Shown here: positions 53,140 through 63,439 of the stretch, in pieces
Layout: each line of letters opens with the position of its first letter
How positions within the stretch are numbered: the first letter of the stretch is position 1
Assembly (NCBI RefSeq): GCF_000497045.1
Contig: NW_015961961.1
Location: forward strand, 248,001 to 312,000
Length of the DNA stretch: 64,000 nucleotides
Reading direction: 5' to 3'
Origin: Kalmanozyma brasiliensis GHG001
Lineage: Eukaryota; Basidiomycota; Ustilaginomycetes; Ustilaginales
Notes under the pieces: generated by a model
Told to the model about the DNA's origin: nothing
Seen by the model: only the letters and a program-made list of their open reading frames with translations
The model's database searches: none
Position numbers and translations under genes: made by a program

Positions 53140-53680
53140 ATGCTTGGCCCAGTCTTGCTTCTCGCCGTGTACTTGGTGACCATATTCTATGTCCGAGCGA
53201 GCAATGCTGCCTCTTCTAACACCGGCGATGACTCGATCGAACGACAGAGTCTATCAGAAGCTCCAGCCGTTGGTCCTTACGACCGTACCGAACCAGTGCC
53301 AGTCTCACAGCTGAATACACACCTTGATCGATTGTCTCCACGCCGTCGACGTCCCTGGCTATCGCTTCACCTACTCGGTCCGCAACAGGCGCCAATTCCT
53401 GCACGTCGCTTTGGATCACCTAATCACATACGACGAGCTTGATCGGCTCGACAATTGCAATCATGCTGTCACTGCGACCTCGAGTCTGATGAACTACATC
53501 CTCTTCAGCAGCGGCGATATAGTCACTCGAGGTACGCCCCTCGACCAGGCGCGGTTTGACGCGTGCGTCATCGCCACTCACTACACCGGCGAAAGCGCAT
53601 CATCTTTGGATCTGAGTCCCACTGCGCTCCCCATCAACAACACCATAGACTCTCCTAGCGCGTACTGTTCTTGGTCTTGA
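53140..53680 (+). pseudogene. Possible secreted-protein gene broken by a frameshift
   Basis: A Met at 53140 begins a good signal peptide (MLGPVLLLAVYLVTIFYVRA, about 1-23, cut near SNA-A). That frame stays open to 53442 but turns into a Pro/Arg-rich sequence after about residue 60. From about 53315 to 53680 a different frame is open and far more protein-like, with balanced composition (HAVDVPGYRFTYSVRNRR, LDHLITYDELDRLDNC, a few Cys). That frame has a TGA at 53312, so simple read-through is not possible, and no GT-AG pair of right phase was found between them. Either the gene is a decayed secreted protein, the sequence has an error, or a non-canonical intron is used. No family was recognised. 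Confidence 0.4.
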
Positions 53681-54030
53681 CCAGCCTCCATCACCTGGCA
53701 TGAGCGCTCACCCTTAGCATCGCCAATGAGCCGCAATGATACCCATTTCCTCAGTTCATCGACCCACGCACGACCGGAATGGCGGCTGTCGCAACACGTC
53801 TGAATGCATACGACTTCACACACGCCAAGCGAGTCTAGCGATACTATGTATTGATTTCTTTCGTTTTCGATATACACAGGAGGAGGAGCAGACCAGCACA
53901 AAGCGCAGCAGAACATCTGCACATACATCTGATCGCGACTCCAACTGTTGAGAAAGTGGATGTGAGAATTCCAAAGAGGTGACGAGAGGGTACTCCATCA
54001 CGCTCCAAGATCACCTAGAGCGCAAAGCGC
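53681..54030. other. 3' region of ATP1
   Basis: About 350 bases with no gene seen. It likely holds the ATP1 3' UTR. Confidence 0.4.
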
Positions 54031-56292
54031 TCAGGCAAGGAAGCTCTTGACGTGCTCCTGGACGAGGGTCTTCATCTTGCTGAAGAGCTCGTCGCTGGGC
54101 TTGCCCTTGGAGATCTCGGAGAGGAGCGCGTCCTCGGTCGAGAGCTTCTCACGGAACGACTGCTCCCACTCGACGATGCGGTCGGCGGGGATCTCGTCGA
54201 CCAGACCGTTGACACCGGCGTAGATGATGGGGATCTGGATCTCGGTGGCCATGGGCACGAACTGGGGCTGCTTGAGCAGCTCAACCAGACGGACACCACG
54301 GTTCAGGGTGGCGCGGGTAGCGGGGTCCAAATCGGAACCGAACTGGGCGAAGGCAGCCAGCTCACGGTACTGGGCGAGCGAGAGCTTGAGCGAACCAGAA
54401 ACCGACTTGTACAGCTTGGACTGAGCGGCGGAACCGACACGCGACACCGAAAGACCGACGTTGATGGCGGGTCGGATACCCTTGAAGAAGAGCTCGGACT
54501 CGAGGTAGACCTGACCGTCGGTAATCGAGATAACGTTGGTGGGAATGAAAGCGGACACATCACCACCCTGGGTCTCAATGACGGGGAGGGCAGTGAGCGA
54601 TCCACCACCGTGCGAGTCGTGCATCTTGGCGGCACGCTCGAGCAGACGCGAGTGGAGGTAGAAGACGTCACCGGGGTAAGCCTCACGACCGGGAGGACGA
54701 CGAAGCAAGAGCGACATCTGACGGTAGGCGACGGCCTGCTTGGACAAGTCATCGTAGATGATGAGGGCGTGCTTGCCGTTGTCACGGAACCACTCGCCGA
54801 TGGCGGCACCCGAGAAGGGAGCGAGGTACTGCAGAGGAGCGGCCTCCGAGGCGGTGGCGGCCACAATGATGGTGTACTTCATGGCGTCGTTCTCCTCAAG
54901 AACCTTGACGAGCTGAGCGACGGTGGATCGCTTCTGACCGACGGCGACGTAGACACAGTAGAGCTTCTTGGACTCGTCCTGGCCGTCGTTCCATCGCTTC
55001 TGGTTGAGGATGGTGTCGATGGCGACAGCGGTCTTACCAGTCTGACGGTCACCAATGATGAGCTCACGCTGACCTCGGCCGATGGGAACCATGGCGTCGA
55101 TGGGCTTGATACCGGTCTGCATGGGCTCGCGAACGGACTGACGGGGCAGAATACCGGGAGCCTTGAGCGAGGCACGGCGGCGCTCGGCGGACTCGATGGG
55201 TCCCTTGCCGTCGATGGGGTTACCAAGAGCGTCTACGACACGGCCAAGCAGACCGGGGCCGGTGGGCACGTCGACAATCTGGCCGGTACGCTTGACAGTG
55301 TCACCTTCACGGATGAGACGGTCCGAACCGAAGATGGAGACACCGACGTTGTCGGCCTCGAGGTTGAGGCACATGCCTCGGACACCGGAGGAGAACTCAA
55401 CCATCTCCTCGGCCATGACGTTGCGGAGACCGTAGACACGGGCGATACCGTCACCAATGGTGAGGACACGGCCGGTCTCCTGAACATCACCGCCGGCGGA
55501 GGCGCCAGAGATGCGCTGCTCAAGGATGGAGCTGACCTCGGAAGCGGCAGGCTTGGCGGTGGCGTAGGTGCGGACGGCGTTAGCGACCGATCGGCGGGCC
55601 TGTAGTGAAGGAAGCGTGAAGGCAGTGGGGAGAAGAGAAGGTCAGCAAAAAAATCCTTGCACCGTCGAAACTATGACAATAGACCATGGGTCGGTGACAG
55701 GCTATGTGTGTGCAACGAGGATGAGGTCGGGGTAGTGTGCGTGATGCCGTCGAATGTTCATGTGTGCTGGAAATGTCTGCTGCACGATCAGCAGATGAGG
55801 TGATGAGATGTGGAAAGGACGTGTAAGGCGGCCAAAGGTCGGGGAGCCGCGAAGCTGGAATGATGAAGGTCGTCCAGGTATGGCAGGGCTGTAGATCATG
55901 TAGCCAAGGATCAAGCAACCTTGATGGCAGAAGCGAGACATCGTGCCATCGTCCTCATTTTTCCGTGCTGAATCTGCGACTCAGGATGCCTATGTTGAGA
56001 AGCACCAAGGCTGCCCATCCGTGCGCTTGGTGAGATTGTCTTTGCTGCTTGTTTTGTTGGTGGATGATGTTGCTGTAGACAGGACGTTGGCTGATTGCTG
56101 CTGATCCAGATCCTGTTTGTGTCGATGCCTTGTTGCGGTCGATATGAATTATGACTGCACTCCTCCTTCGTCCTCGTTGCAAGACACAGCGTGACTTGTC
56201 GGCCATTGTCAAGAAGAGAAGATACGTACCACAGGGACGGCGGCCGATCGGGCGAGGTTGGCGGTGGCAATGCCGGCAGAACGAGCGAGCAT
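54031..56292 (-). CDS. ATP1: Mitochondrial ATP synthase subunit alpha
   Basis: Nucleotide-binding subunit of the F1 sector. Exon 1 is 56292-56230 (21 codons, an Arg/Ala presequence beginning [16 protein letters not shown]) and exon 2 is 55599-54031, joined by a 630-nt intron (donor GTACGT, acceptor TACAG). The product has 543 residues, as in yeast (545). Exon 2 begins [20 protein letters not shown], which completes the targeting sequence, then [13 protein letters not shown]. Walker A is [11 protein letters not shown], and [25 protein letters not shown] sequence (here [20 protein letters not shown]) holds the conserved arginine-finger region. Coding bias is strong, as expected of a highly expressed gene; it even leaves a long open frame on the opposite strand. 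The intron is long for this window. Confidence 0.97.
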
Positions 56293-57329
56293 CGCGGCTA
56301 TTTTGTTAGGAGAGGAGGATGGTGTGGGATATGAGAGGTGGTGAGGAAGAGATTGAATCGAAGGGCCAGAAGGACTGAGAAGAATACGGCGCGGGCGAGC
56401 CAGGCTTTGGTTTGGAGACGAGGCAAGAGACAGGCCGGAAGAGAGAGAGACGACTGCTCAAGCCAGCCAGCCAAACCAGCGCTCAACCACACACACACGC
56501 TCGCAGACACCGAGCCTTGGCTCAAGCAAAAATCGATCCTTCTCTCGCTCCCTCTTCTGTTTGCAGGCACACACAGGCACTTGAGCGGTGATCACAACGT
56601 CTCCAATTCGGATTGGTCGGATCACTCAACTGAAATTGGGCAGCCAGGGAGCGAAAAAGAAAACGTTCCTCGTTTGAATTAATTCGAGCAGCTCATCGAA
56701 TACAAATTCTCTGGACATTCATCACGAAGAATCGGATTCTGTATTCAGTTTGCGCCCTTTCAAGTCTCTTTTGCTTCGCAGCCCACAGTTGGAACCAAAC
56801 GGATCCGATGGCTGCTGCTCAGCACAGCGAGGACAAGAGTGTGCCCGGGCCGCCGCGAATTTTGGCGCCGTTGATCGAGTGTGAGAGGCAGAGAACGCGC
56901 TTCTGTTCCGTCCTTCACCGATAGGCTCTGGAAGCCTGTGCCTCCAGACTGGCCGTTTGGGCTCTGCTGCTCCAGCCTTTCTGCGCTGTTCGTCGGGTAC
57001 ACTCAACCTGAATCAGTTCAGGATTGATGGTGTACATACTCATGCTTGACTGCATATGATGATGCTTGTCGAATAGAGTCACTGACAGCCTGAAGAGCGA
57101 TCAAGCAGCAAGTGAAGCCGATCACTCCGGCAGCAGACAGCGAAGATGTGAATTTGACGTTGCTTGGCCGGCGAAAACTGGCACGATTGTATCGCGCGAG
57201 TGGAAGAACCCTTCCTTTTGATTTTCTCAAGCGGCGGTGCCTGACACCTTTTTGGGAGATTCTCATGGACAACCTCTCACACGATCTGACCATATCAAAC
57301 ACCTTCCAGCTGAGTCCGTACACACAAGC
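56293..57329. other. Intergenic: divergent promoters of ATP1 and the bL21m gene
   Basis: Two mitochondrial genes diverge from this 1-kb region. No other gene was seen. Sequences such as GATTGG (inverted CCAAT) near 56612-56618 could bind the Hap complex, which controls respiratory genes; this is not proven. Confidence 0.45.
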
Positions 57330-58136
57330 ATGAACACGCTCAGGACATCGCTCTCGGCGATGACCAGTACCGCCGTCAAGGGCAAGGGCAAGCAGGTCGC
57401 GGCACCTATCGTAACCTTGATCGCCAGCAGAAGCCTCACAGGGTCTGCATCGACCAGCTCCTCAACAGCAACAGCATCGGCAGGTCCTTCCACCTCGACC
57501 CTTCCGCCATCGACGGCCGCAGTCGACTCGAACCAGACAGCACTCTCTCTGCTCAAGTCGCAGCCAAAACACTACGCGATCGCCTCGATCACTGGTCGAA
57601 CTTACCTCGTAGCCAAAGGAGATCTTGTGACGGTCCCCCGGCTCAAGGATGTCCAAGTAGGAGACGTGCTCGTCCTCGACAAGGTGCACGAGATCGGTTC
57701 TCGCGACTACACGCTTCGAGCGCAAGACACGCTCAACACCCGTCGCATCTCGTCCGCCATTGACCTTGCCTCTCCCCACCCGCTCGCTTCCTCCACATCA
57801 CCGCCAACGACGCTTCACGGTGTGTCTCCAGCCGTAGCCCCCCAAGCGAGACGCCTGTTCACACGGCTTGCAGCAGATGAGAGCTCTGCAAGGGGCCCTT
57901 TGCTGCCGCTCGCGGATACGTGGTCCTCGAGACTGGTTCCAAACGGTCTCGCTCACATCGGCGCAAGTCTTCCCGATTCGACGGTAAAAGTCACCGCTGT
58001 CGTCACGGAAAACACAAAGGGCGCACTAGAGAAGATCCTCAAGAAGAAGCGCAGAAAGGGCTACAGGAAGACCATCCAGCACAAACAGCCCTACACCCGC
58101 CTTCGCATCGAGGAGATCCAGATTCAGCCCAACTGA
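57330..58136 (+). CDS. MRPL49: Mitochondrial ribosomal protein bL21m
   Basis: Large-subunit protein of the mitochondrial ribosome. 268 residues from the Met at 57330 (the frame is open 31 codons upstream, but without a presequence-like character). Residues 1-70 are Ser/Thr/Ala-rich with few acidic residues, fitting a mitochondrial presequence. The bL21 fold begins at about 81 (HYAIASITGRTYLVAKGD, LKDVQVGDVLVLDKV) and ends with KKKRRKGYRKTIQHKQPYTRLRIEEIQ, the typical basic C-terminus. Between the two conserved halves lies an insertion of roughly 80 residues (about 140-220), rich in Ser/Pro/Ala, absent from bacterial L21. Convergent with the vezatin-like gene. Confidence 0.9.
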   Translation: MNTLRTSLSAMTSTAVKGKGKQVAAPIVTLIASRSLTGSASTSSSTATASAGPSTSTLPPSTAAVDSNQTALSLLKSQPKHYAIASITGRTYLVAKGDLVTVPRLKDVQVGDVLVLDKVHEIGSRDYTLRAQDTLNTRRISSAIDLASPHPLASSTSPPTTLHGVSPAVAPQARRLFTRLAADESSARGPLLPLADTWSSRLVPNGLAHIGASLPDSTVKVTAVVTENTKGALEKILKKKRRKGYRKTIQHKQPYTRLRIEEIQIQPN

Positions 58137-58368
58137 TCGGTCAAAGCACCAACATCGATCCTGCGTCGCCGCACCGCTAGCATGCTCAACACTCTTGTAC
58201 TCTACCATCATCCGCCCCACCTGCATCCACATTGACAATCTCATGGTCGCACTCCGAACGCTTTCCCGGGACAATAAGTCTGATATTCCTCTAGTATTAT
58301 ATGGTGACGTAAGAAGGTATGATGATCCGATAGTATACAGAGCATTCCTTAAAGATGATGACGTCGCA
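58137..58368. other. Convergent 3' region of bL21m and vezatin-like genes
   Basis: Holds both 3' UTRs. The part 58265-58345 is AT-rich relative to its surroundings. Confidence 0.4.
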
Positions 58369-61300
58369 TCACTGCGACGCCTGCGAAGCGACACTCGACT
58401 CGGAGCCCGAAGCCTGCATTGCCGCCGCCTGCGCCTTGGCCGCCTTCTTCCTGCGCGCATACGCCGCCACCTGCGCCCCCAGATCGAACGGGCTCTCTGG
58501 CACGGCTGTTGCAGTGGAGCTGAACAGCGGCGCCTGCGATGCTTTCGGCGTGGCCTTGCTCGACGTCGACTCCCAGTGAGGCGAGGGCAGAATGGAAGCG
58601 GTCGCCGCCGCATCATCTTCCGGCACCGACTCGAGCGCTGTGGGCTCAAACGAAAAGTCGTCGGATACACTGAGCATGCTCTCGTCGCCACTGTCGAGCG
58701 AGTTGGATGCCGACGATGAAGCGGAGGAAGATCGTGCTTCGAGAGCCTGCATCGCCCGAGCACGAGCGAGATCAAGCGATGAGAGGGAACGTCTTGGCAT
58801 CGCCTTTGCATCATTGAAAGAGTGAGACGCATCAAAGACGCCATCGTGCTCTGCCGAGCCGAGGTCGAGCGGCGAACCCAGTACCAAAGCTGGAGGCGCT
58901 CCGCTTGATGGTGCAGATGCCGATTGCGCTGCCGAAGAGACAGCTGGAGGGGCTGAAAACGGCATCGCGGACTGATGACGCTGCTCCCGAACGGCTTTGC
59001 GGGACGAGATGACATCGTTCAGCTCGGACATCATGCCCGATGGGTCCATCGAGTGTCGATGCGGTGCAACCTCGCTAGCTTGCCTGTCCTGTTGCTCCTG
59101 CCTCTGTCGACGGGCCTGATCGATTCGCTCTGTTCTGCTGAGCTTGCGTCCGTCAGCGCTGAGTGCAGACAGTCCGGCCATGCCGGCGATGCTCTCGAAC
59201 ACCTGTTCCAAGCCTGGAGGCGGCAAGGAGTTGGGCGATGTAGAGCTCAATAGCAGCGCTGCAAGGTCTTCATCGTCCTCGTTGTCGCTTGCATTGCCAA
59301 GCGTGGCATCCTGAGCTTGTCCATCCGAAGCAGGAAGGCCACTGTCACTGCTCCCGTTGGTCCGCAGCGGATGAATGTCGTCCTCATCTGCCTCGAGCGG
59401 AGACACAAGATCGCGCGCGGCACTCGAAGCGGACGCATCTGCTTCGAGATCGATGCTCGGTTGCGGACTCGGCGACCTGCGCTTCTCCTTGTAGACAAGC
59501 TTGATGGTCGCCTCCCATTCAGCCGACAAGCCGACAAAGTCGTCGCGCATGGACTCGAGGGTTGCTCCGAGCTGAGATGCGATGGCGGCATCGTCACTTT
59601 CCTTCTCGAATGTTGCAACAGCCTGTGATGGCTCGACGCCGTGCAGACCGGGGATCGGCTTGATGCGAATATCCTCAGCGCAAACGCGGATTTTGGACTG
59701 CAAGGAGCGCAGCGACAGCATCATGGCGTGGAGCCGATCTTCGATGCCAGGATGCCCGGCGAGCGAGCCCGCGTCAGCCTCGCTGTTGGACACGGTCAAG
59801 AGCTCGCTCTGCTGTGTGACTCTTCTCTCGTCTATCGAAGTCTGCAGCGACGCTGGACCCATATCTCTTGCGATCATTGCTGTGATCTGTCGAGTGTTGT
59901 CGAGCAATGTCGCTGCCATCGACTCAATCGTTGAGCGCGCAGCGATCCAGTAATCGTCGCAAGGCAATGTGTCGCCGCTGGAAAGCCGTACCTGCTCGCT
60001 CATACGGAGGTGAAGGGCGAGGAGATGGCAGAGCCAGCGTCGTCGAGCTCTGTGCATCCATTCGAACTTGGCCTTGATGGTCAGCAGCGACAAAGGCTGG
60101 CTTGACGCCGGGTTGCTCGATGCCGAGGGCTCCATGTGCGCAAAGATTGAGTTGGACCCAAGGATGGAGCCGCGCTTGATCGCCTTTGATTGCGGACTGG
60201 TTGCGCCCGAATAAGTCCGTGTGGAAGAATGAGGTGGCGTGAAGAGCGACGAGAAGTTCGAAGTATTACGCATGACGGGGGAGCGAACTTCGAACAAGCC
60301 CGTGGCGGCAGAGGAGGTGGAATTGGATGCATAGCTGAGACGCTTGGCCGCGGCGGACTCGTTCGGACCCGACGCTGATGTCGACCGATCCGACACATAA
60401 TGGAGCCTAGGAGATCGGAAGCTACCGACATTGCCCGTTTCGGAGGTCAGGCTGCTGCGGCGAGACAGAGAGGAAGATGTGCGCGGATGCCGGTCCTGAA
60501 TCGAGCTCGCGTCGGACACGAGCGACAACCGTTTGGAATTGACGGGGACGGTTTGCGGGCTGGTTGCCGAGCGGCCGTCCCTGCCGAAATTGCGAGGCGT
60601 TGTTGCCGACCAGGCTCTGCGATCGTGCTCCGGATCGGGCGAGCCCTCCGACAGAGCTAGTGTTTCGCGATCGAACCAAGCTTGTTGAGCATCAACGTCT
60701 GTTCCGTCCTGCGGGGCTGCATCCAATGCGTAGAGGTCGTGGAGCATGGCCAACTCCTCCGCATCAGTAAGCGTCTCTAGAGACAATGTAGACGAGGTGC
60801 AGCGGGCACCGACTTGCTCGAGTGCGTCGACAATGCCCTTGCGCAGCTCGACGAGTCTCTGTGGCGCCTGTCGGCCTGTCGCCAAGGCAGCCGTGCTTTG
60901 CTCGACGAGCATCTTTTGCGTGAGATCCAGATCTCCAACCTCGGATGAGACGGCCGGCGAAACACGGCCCGACGGCCTATCCAGAGGAGAAAAGCGGCCA
61001 TTCGACAAGTTGAGGGATAGTGGGCGATACGCGTGCCTACGGACGGTCGGGGCGCCGTGTCCGCCGCCCGAGAGCGAGCGTCCAAGCTTGGCGTTTGCTG
61101 ACGGCGCTGAGGGGATCAGAGAGCGGCGTGATCGAGTAGGTGAATCCACGCGACTCGAGCTGGAGGCGGCCTCGATCCTCGAGATGGGTGGCAGGGGATG
61201 CGTGAGTTTGTAGCCGCGCGAGACAATCTCGACTTCTTGAATGGCACTGATGGCCTTATTGATGGACACGTCAAAGCTCTGAGCAGCTTTGATGAGGCGT

Positions 61301-62034
61301 GATACGTCCGGGAGGACGGCGCGTTGCAGAGCCTTCTTTTCTGCTGAGCTGTATTCGAGCGTAGTGGAAAGCTTTCGCAGCGATTTGGTTGAAGCTGCGG
61401 CGCTGTGGCCGGCTTGGCGCGAAACGACGAATTCGAGAGTGTCATCCAAGGAGCTGTGATCGAACAGAAGGACGAAGGCCCAGACGAAGGAAGCCACGAT
61501 GACGAAGGTCGCCAGCCAGAGCCGCCATGACCTGCTGATGGGTGGAAGAAGGAACAGAGCGGACACTAAGGCTGCATTGCGAGCCAGTCGCCCTTGCGCG
61601 TCGAGTCGAGGAAGGCGTTTCTGAGTCCAGGCGTCAAGCGCTTCGATGATGGCCGGTGATGCTTCGGATGGCTTGACGAAGCACTGCTTTCGGGATGCTT
61701 GCCTTTCGGAACGACTGCGTCGAGTCCCGTTGGATGGCTGCTTGTCGCGGACAGCTCCCTTCTGCTTGGTGTCGGGGTTCTGAAATGGCGGACCGCTCTC
61801 GTAGAACGATATGGAGAGGCTGGGAGTGAGCAGAAAGGACGAGCAGATTGCGTACTTGAACTTTTCGATGAAGCTGGCGTTGCTGACGTCGATCGGTTGT
61901 CGTTCTGTATATACGGGCTCCTGTGTTTCGACGACACTCGCGGCGTCGTTGACCAACGCTTGCTCCTCTGTCTGGTCGGCATCTCGCAGGTACTGATCGA
62001 GTGGCGATCCTCCAAAGATGACTGCTTCCGCCAT
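58369..62034 (-). CDS. Vezatin/Inp2-like myosin-binding membrane protein
   Basis: 1221 residues. The N-terminal 300 residues look like the vezatin/Inp2 group: SFIEKFKYAICSSFLLTPSL (54-73), two hydrophobic segments (about 154-166 and 172-191, LWLATFVIVASFVWAFVLLF), and the conserved IQEVEIVSRGYKLTHPLPPI (265-284), which resembles the IQE-E-VI-ARG motif of vezatin. In yeast, Inp2 is the peroxisomal receptor for the class V myosin Myo2 and is needed for peroxisome inheritance; fungal relatives carry a vezatin-type domain. The rest is Ser-rich and disordered, with a helical part (about 640-860), an acidic LAALLLSS-type stretch (about 940) and a C-terminal KKAAKAQAAAMQAS tail. The start is the first Met. 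The organelle and partner are inferred from family only. Confidence 0.68.
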   Translation of the reverse strand: MAEAVIFGGSPLDQYLRDADQTEEQALVNDAASVVETQEPVYTERQPIDVSNASFIEKFKYAICSSFLLTPSLSISFYESGPPFQNPDTKQKGAVRDKQPSNGTRRSRSERQASRKQCFVKPSEASPAIIEALDAWTQKRLPRLDAQGRLARNAALVSALFLLPPISRSWRLWLATFVIVASFVWAFVLLFDHSSLDDTLEFVVSRQAGHSAAASTKSLRKLSTTLEYSSAEKKALQRAVLPDVSRLIKAAQSFDVSINKAISAIQEVEIVSRGYKLTHPLPPISRIEAASSSSRVDSPTRSRRSLIPSAPSANAKLGRSLSGGGHGAPTVRRHAYRPLSLNLSNGRFSPLDRPSGRVSPAVSSEVGDLDLTQKMLVEQSTAALATGRQAPQRLVELRKGIVDALEQVGARCTSSTLSLETLTDAEELAMLHDLYALDAAPQDGTDVDAQQAWFDRETLALSEGSPDPEHDRRAWSATTPRNFGRDGRSATSPQTVPVNSKRLSLVSDASSIQDRHPRTSSSLSRRSSLTSETGNVGSFRSPRLHYVSDRSTSASGPNESAAAKRLSYASNSTSSAATGLFEVRSPVMRNTSNFSSLFTPPHSSTRTYSGATSPQSKAIKRGSILGSNSIFAHMEPSASSNPASSQPLSLLTIKAKFEWMHRARRRWLCHLLALHLRMSEQVRLSSGDTLPCDDYWIAARSTIESMAATLLDNTRQITAMIARDMGPASLQTSIDERRVTQQSELLTVSNSEADAGSLAGHPGIEDRLHAMMLSLRSLQSKIRVCAEDIRIKPIPGLHGVEPSQAVATFEKESDDAAIASQLGATLESMRDDFVGLSAEWEATIKLVYKEKRRSPSPQPSIDLEADASASSAARDLVSPLEADEDDIHPLRTNGSSDSGLPASDGQAQDATLGNASDNEDDEDLAALLLSSTSPNSLPPPGLEQVFESIAGMAGLSALSADGRKLSRTERIDQARRQRQEQQDRQASEVAPHRHSMDPSGMMSELNDVISSRKAVREQRHQSAMPFSAPPAVSSAAQSASAPSSGAPPALVLGSPLDLGSAEHDGVFDASHSFNDAKAMPRRSLSSLDLARARAMQALEARSSSASSSASNSLDSGDESMLSVSDDFSFEPTALESVPEDDAAATASILPSPHWESTSSKATPKASQAPLFSSTATAVPESPFDLGAQVAAYARRKKAAKAQAAAMQASGSESSVASQASQ

Positions 62035-63333
62035 GACGAGCGAGGTGCGGTGTCAAATGAGCGGTCCAACAGCGAGCAGACCGCGAGGAAGAAGAGTGCG
62101 ATAGTATCACGGTCCTCGCGCTCTGTGTCTGCCGAGAGGATGTTGCCAAGCTGTGGTGAAGTTGTCGTTGACCAACGAGGTCGGAAGTCGCGAGCCGTCG
62201 AAGATGAGGTATGCGAGATATAGTCGACCGACGAGGATATGTTGGGCGAGAGGGCCAGCCATGGAAGCGTGTTTGACGCTAGAGGCAGAGACAAGCCTTG
62301 TTATCGATGGCTCCGCCTGTGCGAGAGAGTATCGGCGGTGGCTCGGAATGAAGAGGCCTAAGCGCGCTGTGACTTGATGATTCACGCTTCGAGAAAGCGA
62401 GAGCTATTGTGATGGTCGGAAAGGTTCCGGAGGCCTCTTTTCGGGCTATGAGAATGTCCTTTGGATGATGGAGCGCACAAATTGGGTCGGGCCCGGCCCT
62501 TCCAATGCTCCTTGTCAGCGTGTGTTCCCACGCTGTGTTCCAATGTTTGTCGGAAGCCTGCCGACGAAGCTGCGGTATTGATCGCTGTCAAAGCGTGTAG
62601 CGTGTGGAAAGGATGCTGCTTGCGATCGAACGCGATGTGTGCAATGAACGAAGAGATGCGAACAGACTAGGTGGACGATCATGGTCGACGAGAAGAACGG
62701 TACCATCCAAAGGCGCTTGCTTGCTTACCTACGGTACGACAACACCCTTTCGGGGTTGGAAAGGGCAGAAATCAAAGTGTTGCTCTCGCTTGCGTTGCTG
62801 CTCAATTGACTTTGGAACGTGAAATCCATCATGCCACGCGAACTCGCGCGTCTCGCTCTGCTTGGAGAGAGATTCTCACGGCCGCCTGGCGCTGGACACT
62901 GGGTCGATTCCTGGTGTGTGGGTTTCTCTATCGATGCAGACGATTCAGTGTACGAGACGCAGCTTTACCTGACGTGCTGACAAGCCTCGGGAGGGGGAAG
63001 GTATGCTGGAATGAAGGCTCCCAAGATCATGCATGTGGGCGATCTCTTGCAGCTCAAATGGTCCAGAGAAAAGTAACACGGCGGGCTACTGTAGCCTCAT
63101 CCGAGCCAAGGTCGCCAGGGCACAATAACGCGTCGGACCGCGACCGCAGGCCAGCCAGACTGCCGATAGGGGTCAAAGTGGATCATGCAAGGCAACCTCG
63201 ATGCTCGACTGTGGAAGCCTTCGTTTGGCAACGTGGATGCTTGCTTCCCGGCGGTTGCCCATCCGATGGCCTCTGTTCGTTGGTCTTCAGCAAAGCCACT
63301 TTCCTGGCAACGTAACGATGCAAAAAAGAAGCG
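62035..63333. other. Intergenic: vezatin-like upstream region to tRNA-Tyr
   Basis: No supported protein gene. Frames up to 214 codons on the plus strand (62671-63315) are rich in Arg/His/Cys and match nothing. Confidence 0.4.
63322..63327 (-). terminator. RNA polymerase III terminator of tRNA-Tyr
   Basis: Six T on the minus strand (AAAAAA on the plus strand), starting six bases past the tRNA 3' end, as expected for Pol III. Confidence 0.85.
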
Positions 63334-63439
63334 TCCGGACAGCCGGAATCGAACCGGCGACCTATGGTGCTTTTCCGTTAATGCCGGATTAGGGTTTCCA
63401 ATTACAAACCATCGCTACTTCCAACTGAGCTATGTCCGG
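63334..63439 (-). tRNA. tRNA-Tyr (anticodon GTA) with 32-nt intron
   Basis: The acceptor stem CCGGACA (63439-63433) pairs fully with TGTCCGG (63341-63335), followed by the discriminator A at 63334. The A-box element TAGCTCAGTTGG and the B-box element GGTTCGATTCC match the Pol III consensus. The anticodon stem ATGGT pairs with ACCAT and the loop reads TTGTAA, giving anticodon GTA (63405-63403). A 32-nt intron (63401-63370) sits one base after the anticodon, the usual place for nuclear tRNA introns. The mature tRNA is 74 nt with the discriminator. Eukaryotic tRNA-Tyr genes nearly always carry an intron, which supports the call. CCA is not encoded. Confidence 0.96.

Noticed and set aside
54052..55605. 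517-codon open frame on the plus strand
   Set aside because: It is the exact antisense of ATP1 exon 2. Strong codon bias in ATP1 removes stop codons from the opposite strand; the translation is Gly/Asp/Leu/Val-rich without a domain.
55741..55830. Box C-like GGTGATGAGA in the ATP1 intron as a C/D snoRNA
   Set aside because: It is on the strand opposite to the host transcript and no box D with a terminal stem was found at a suitable distance.
62671..63315. 214-codon plus-strand frame upstream of tRNA-Tyr
   Set aside because: Arg/Cys/His-rich, no domain, no plausible promoter or start context.
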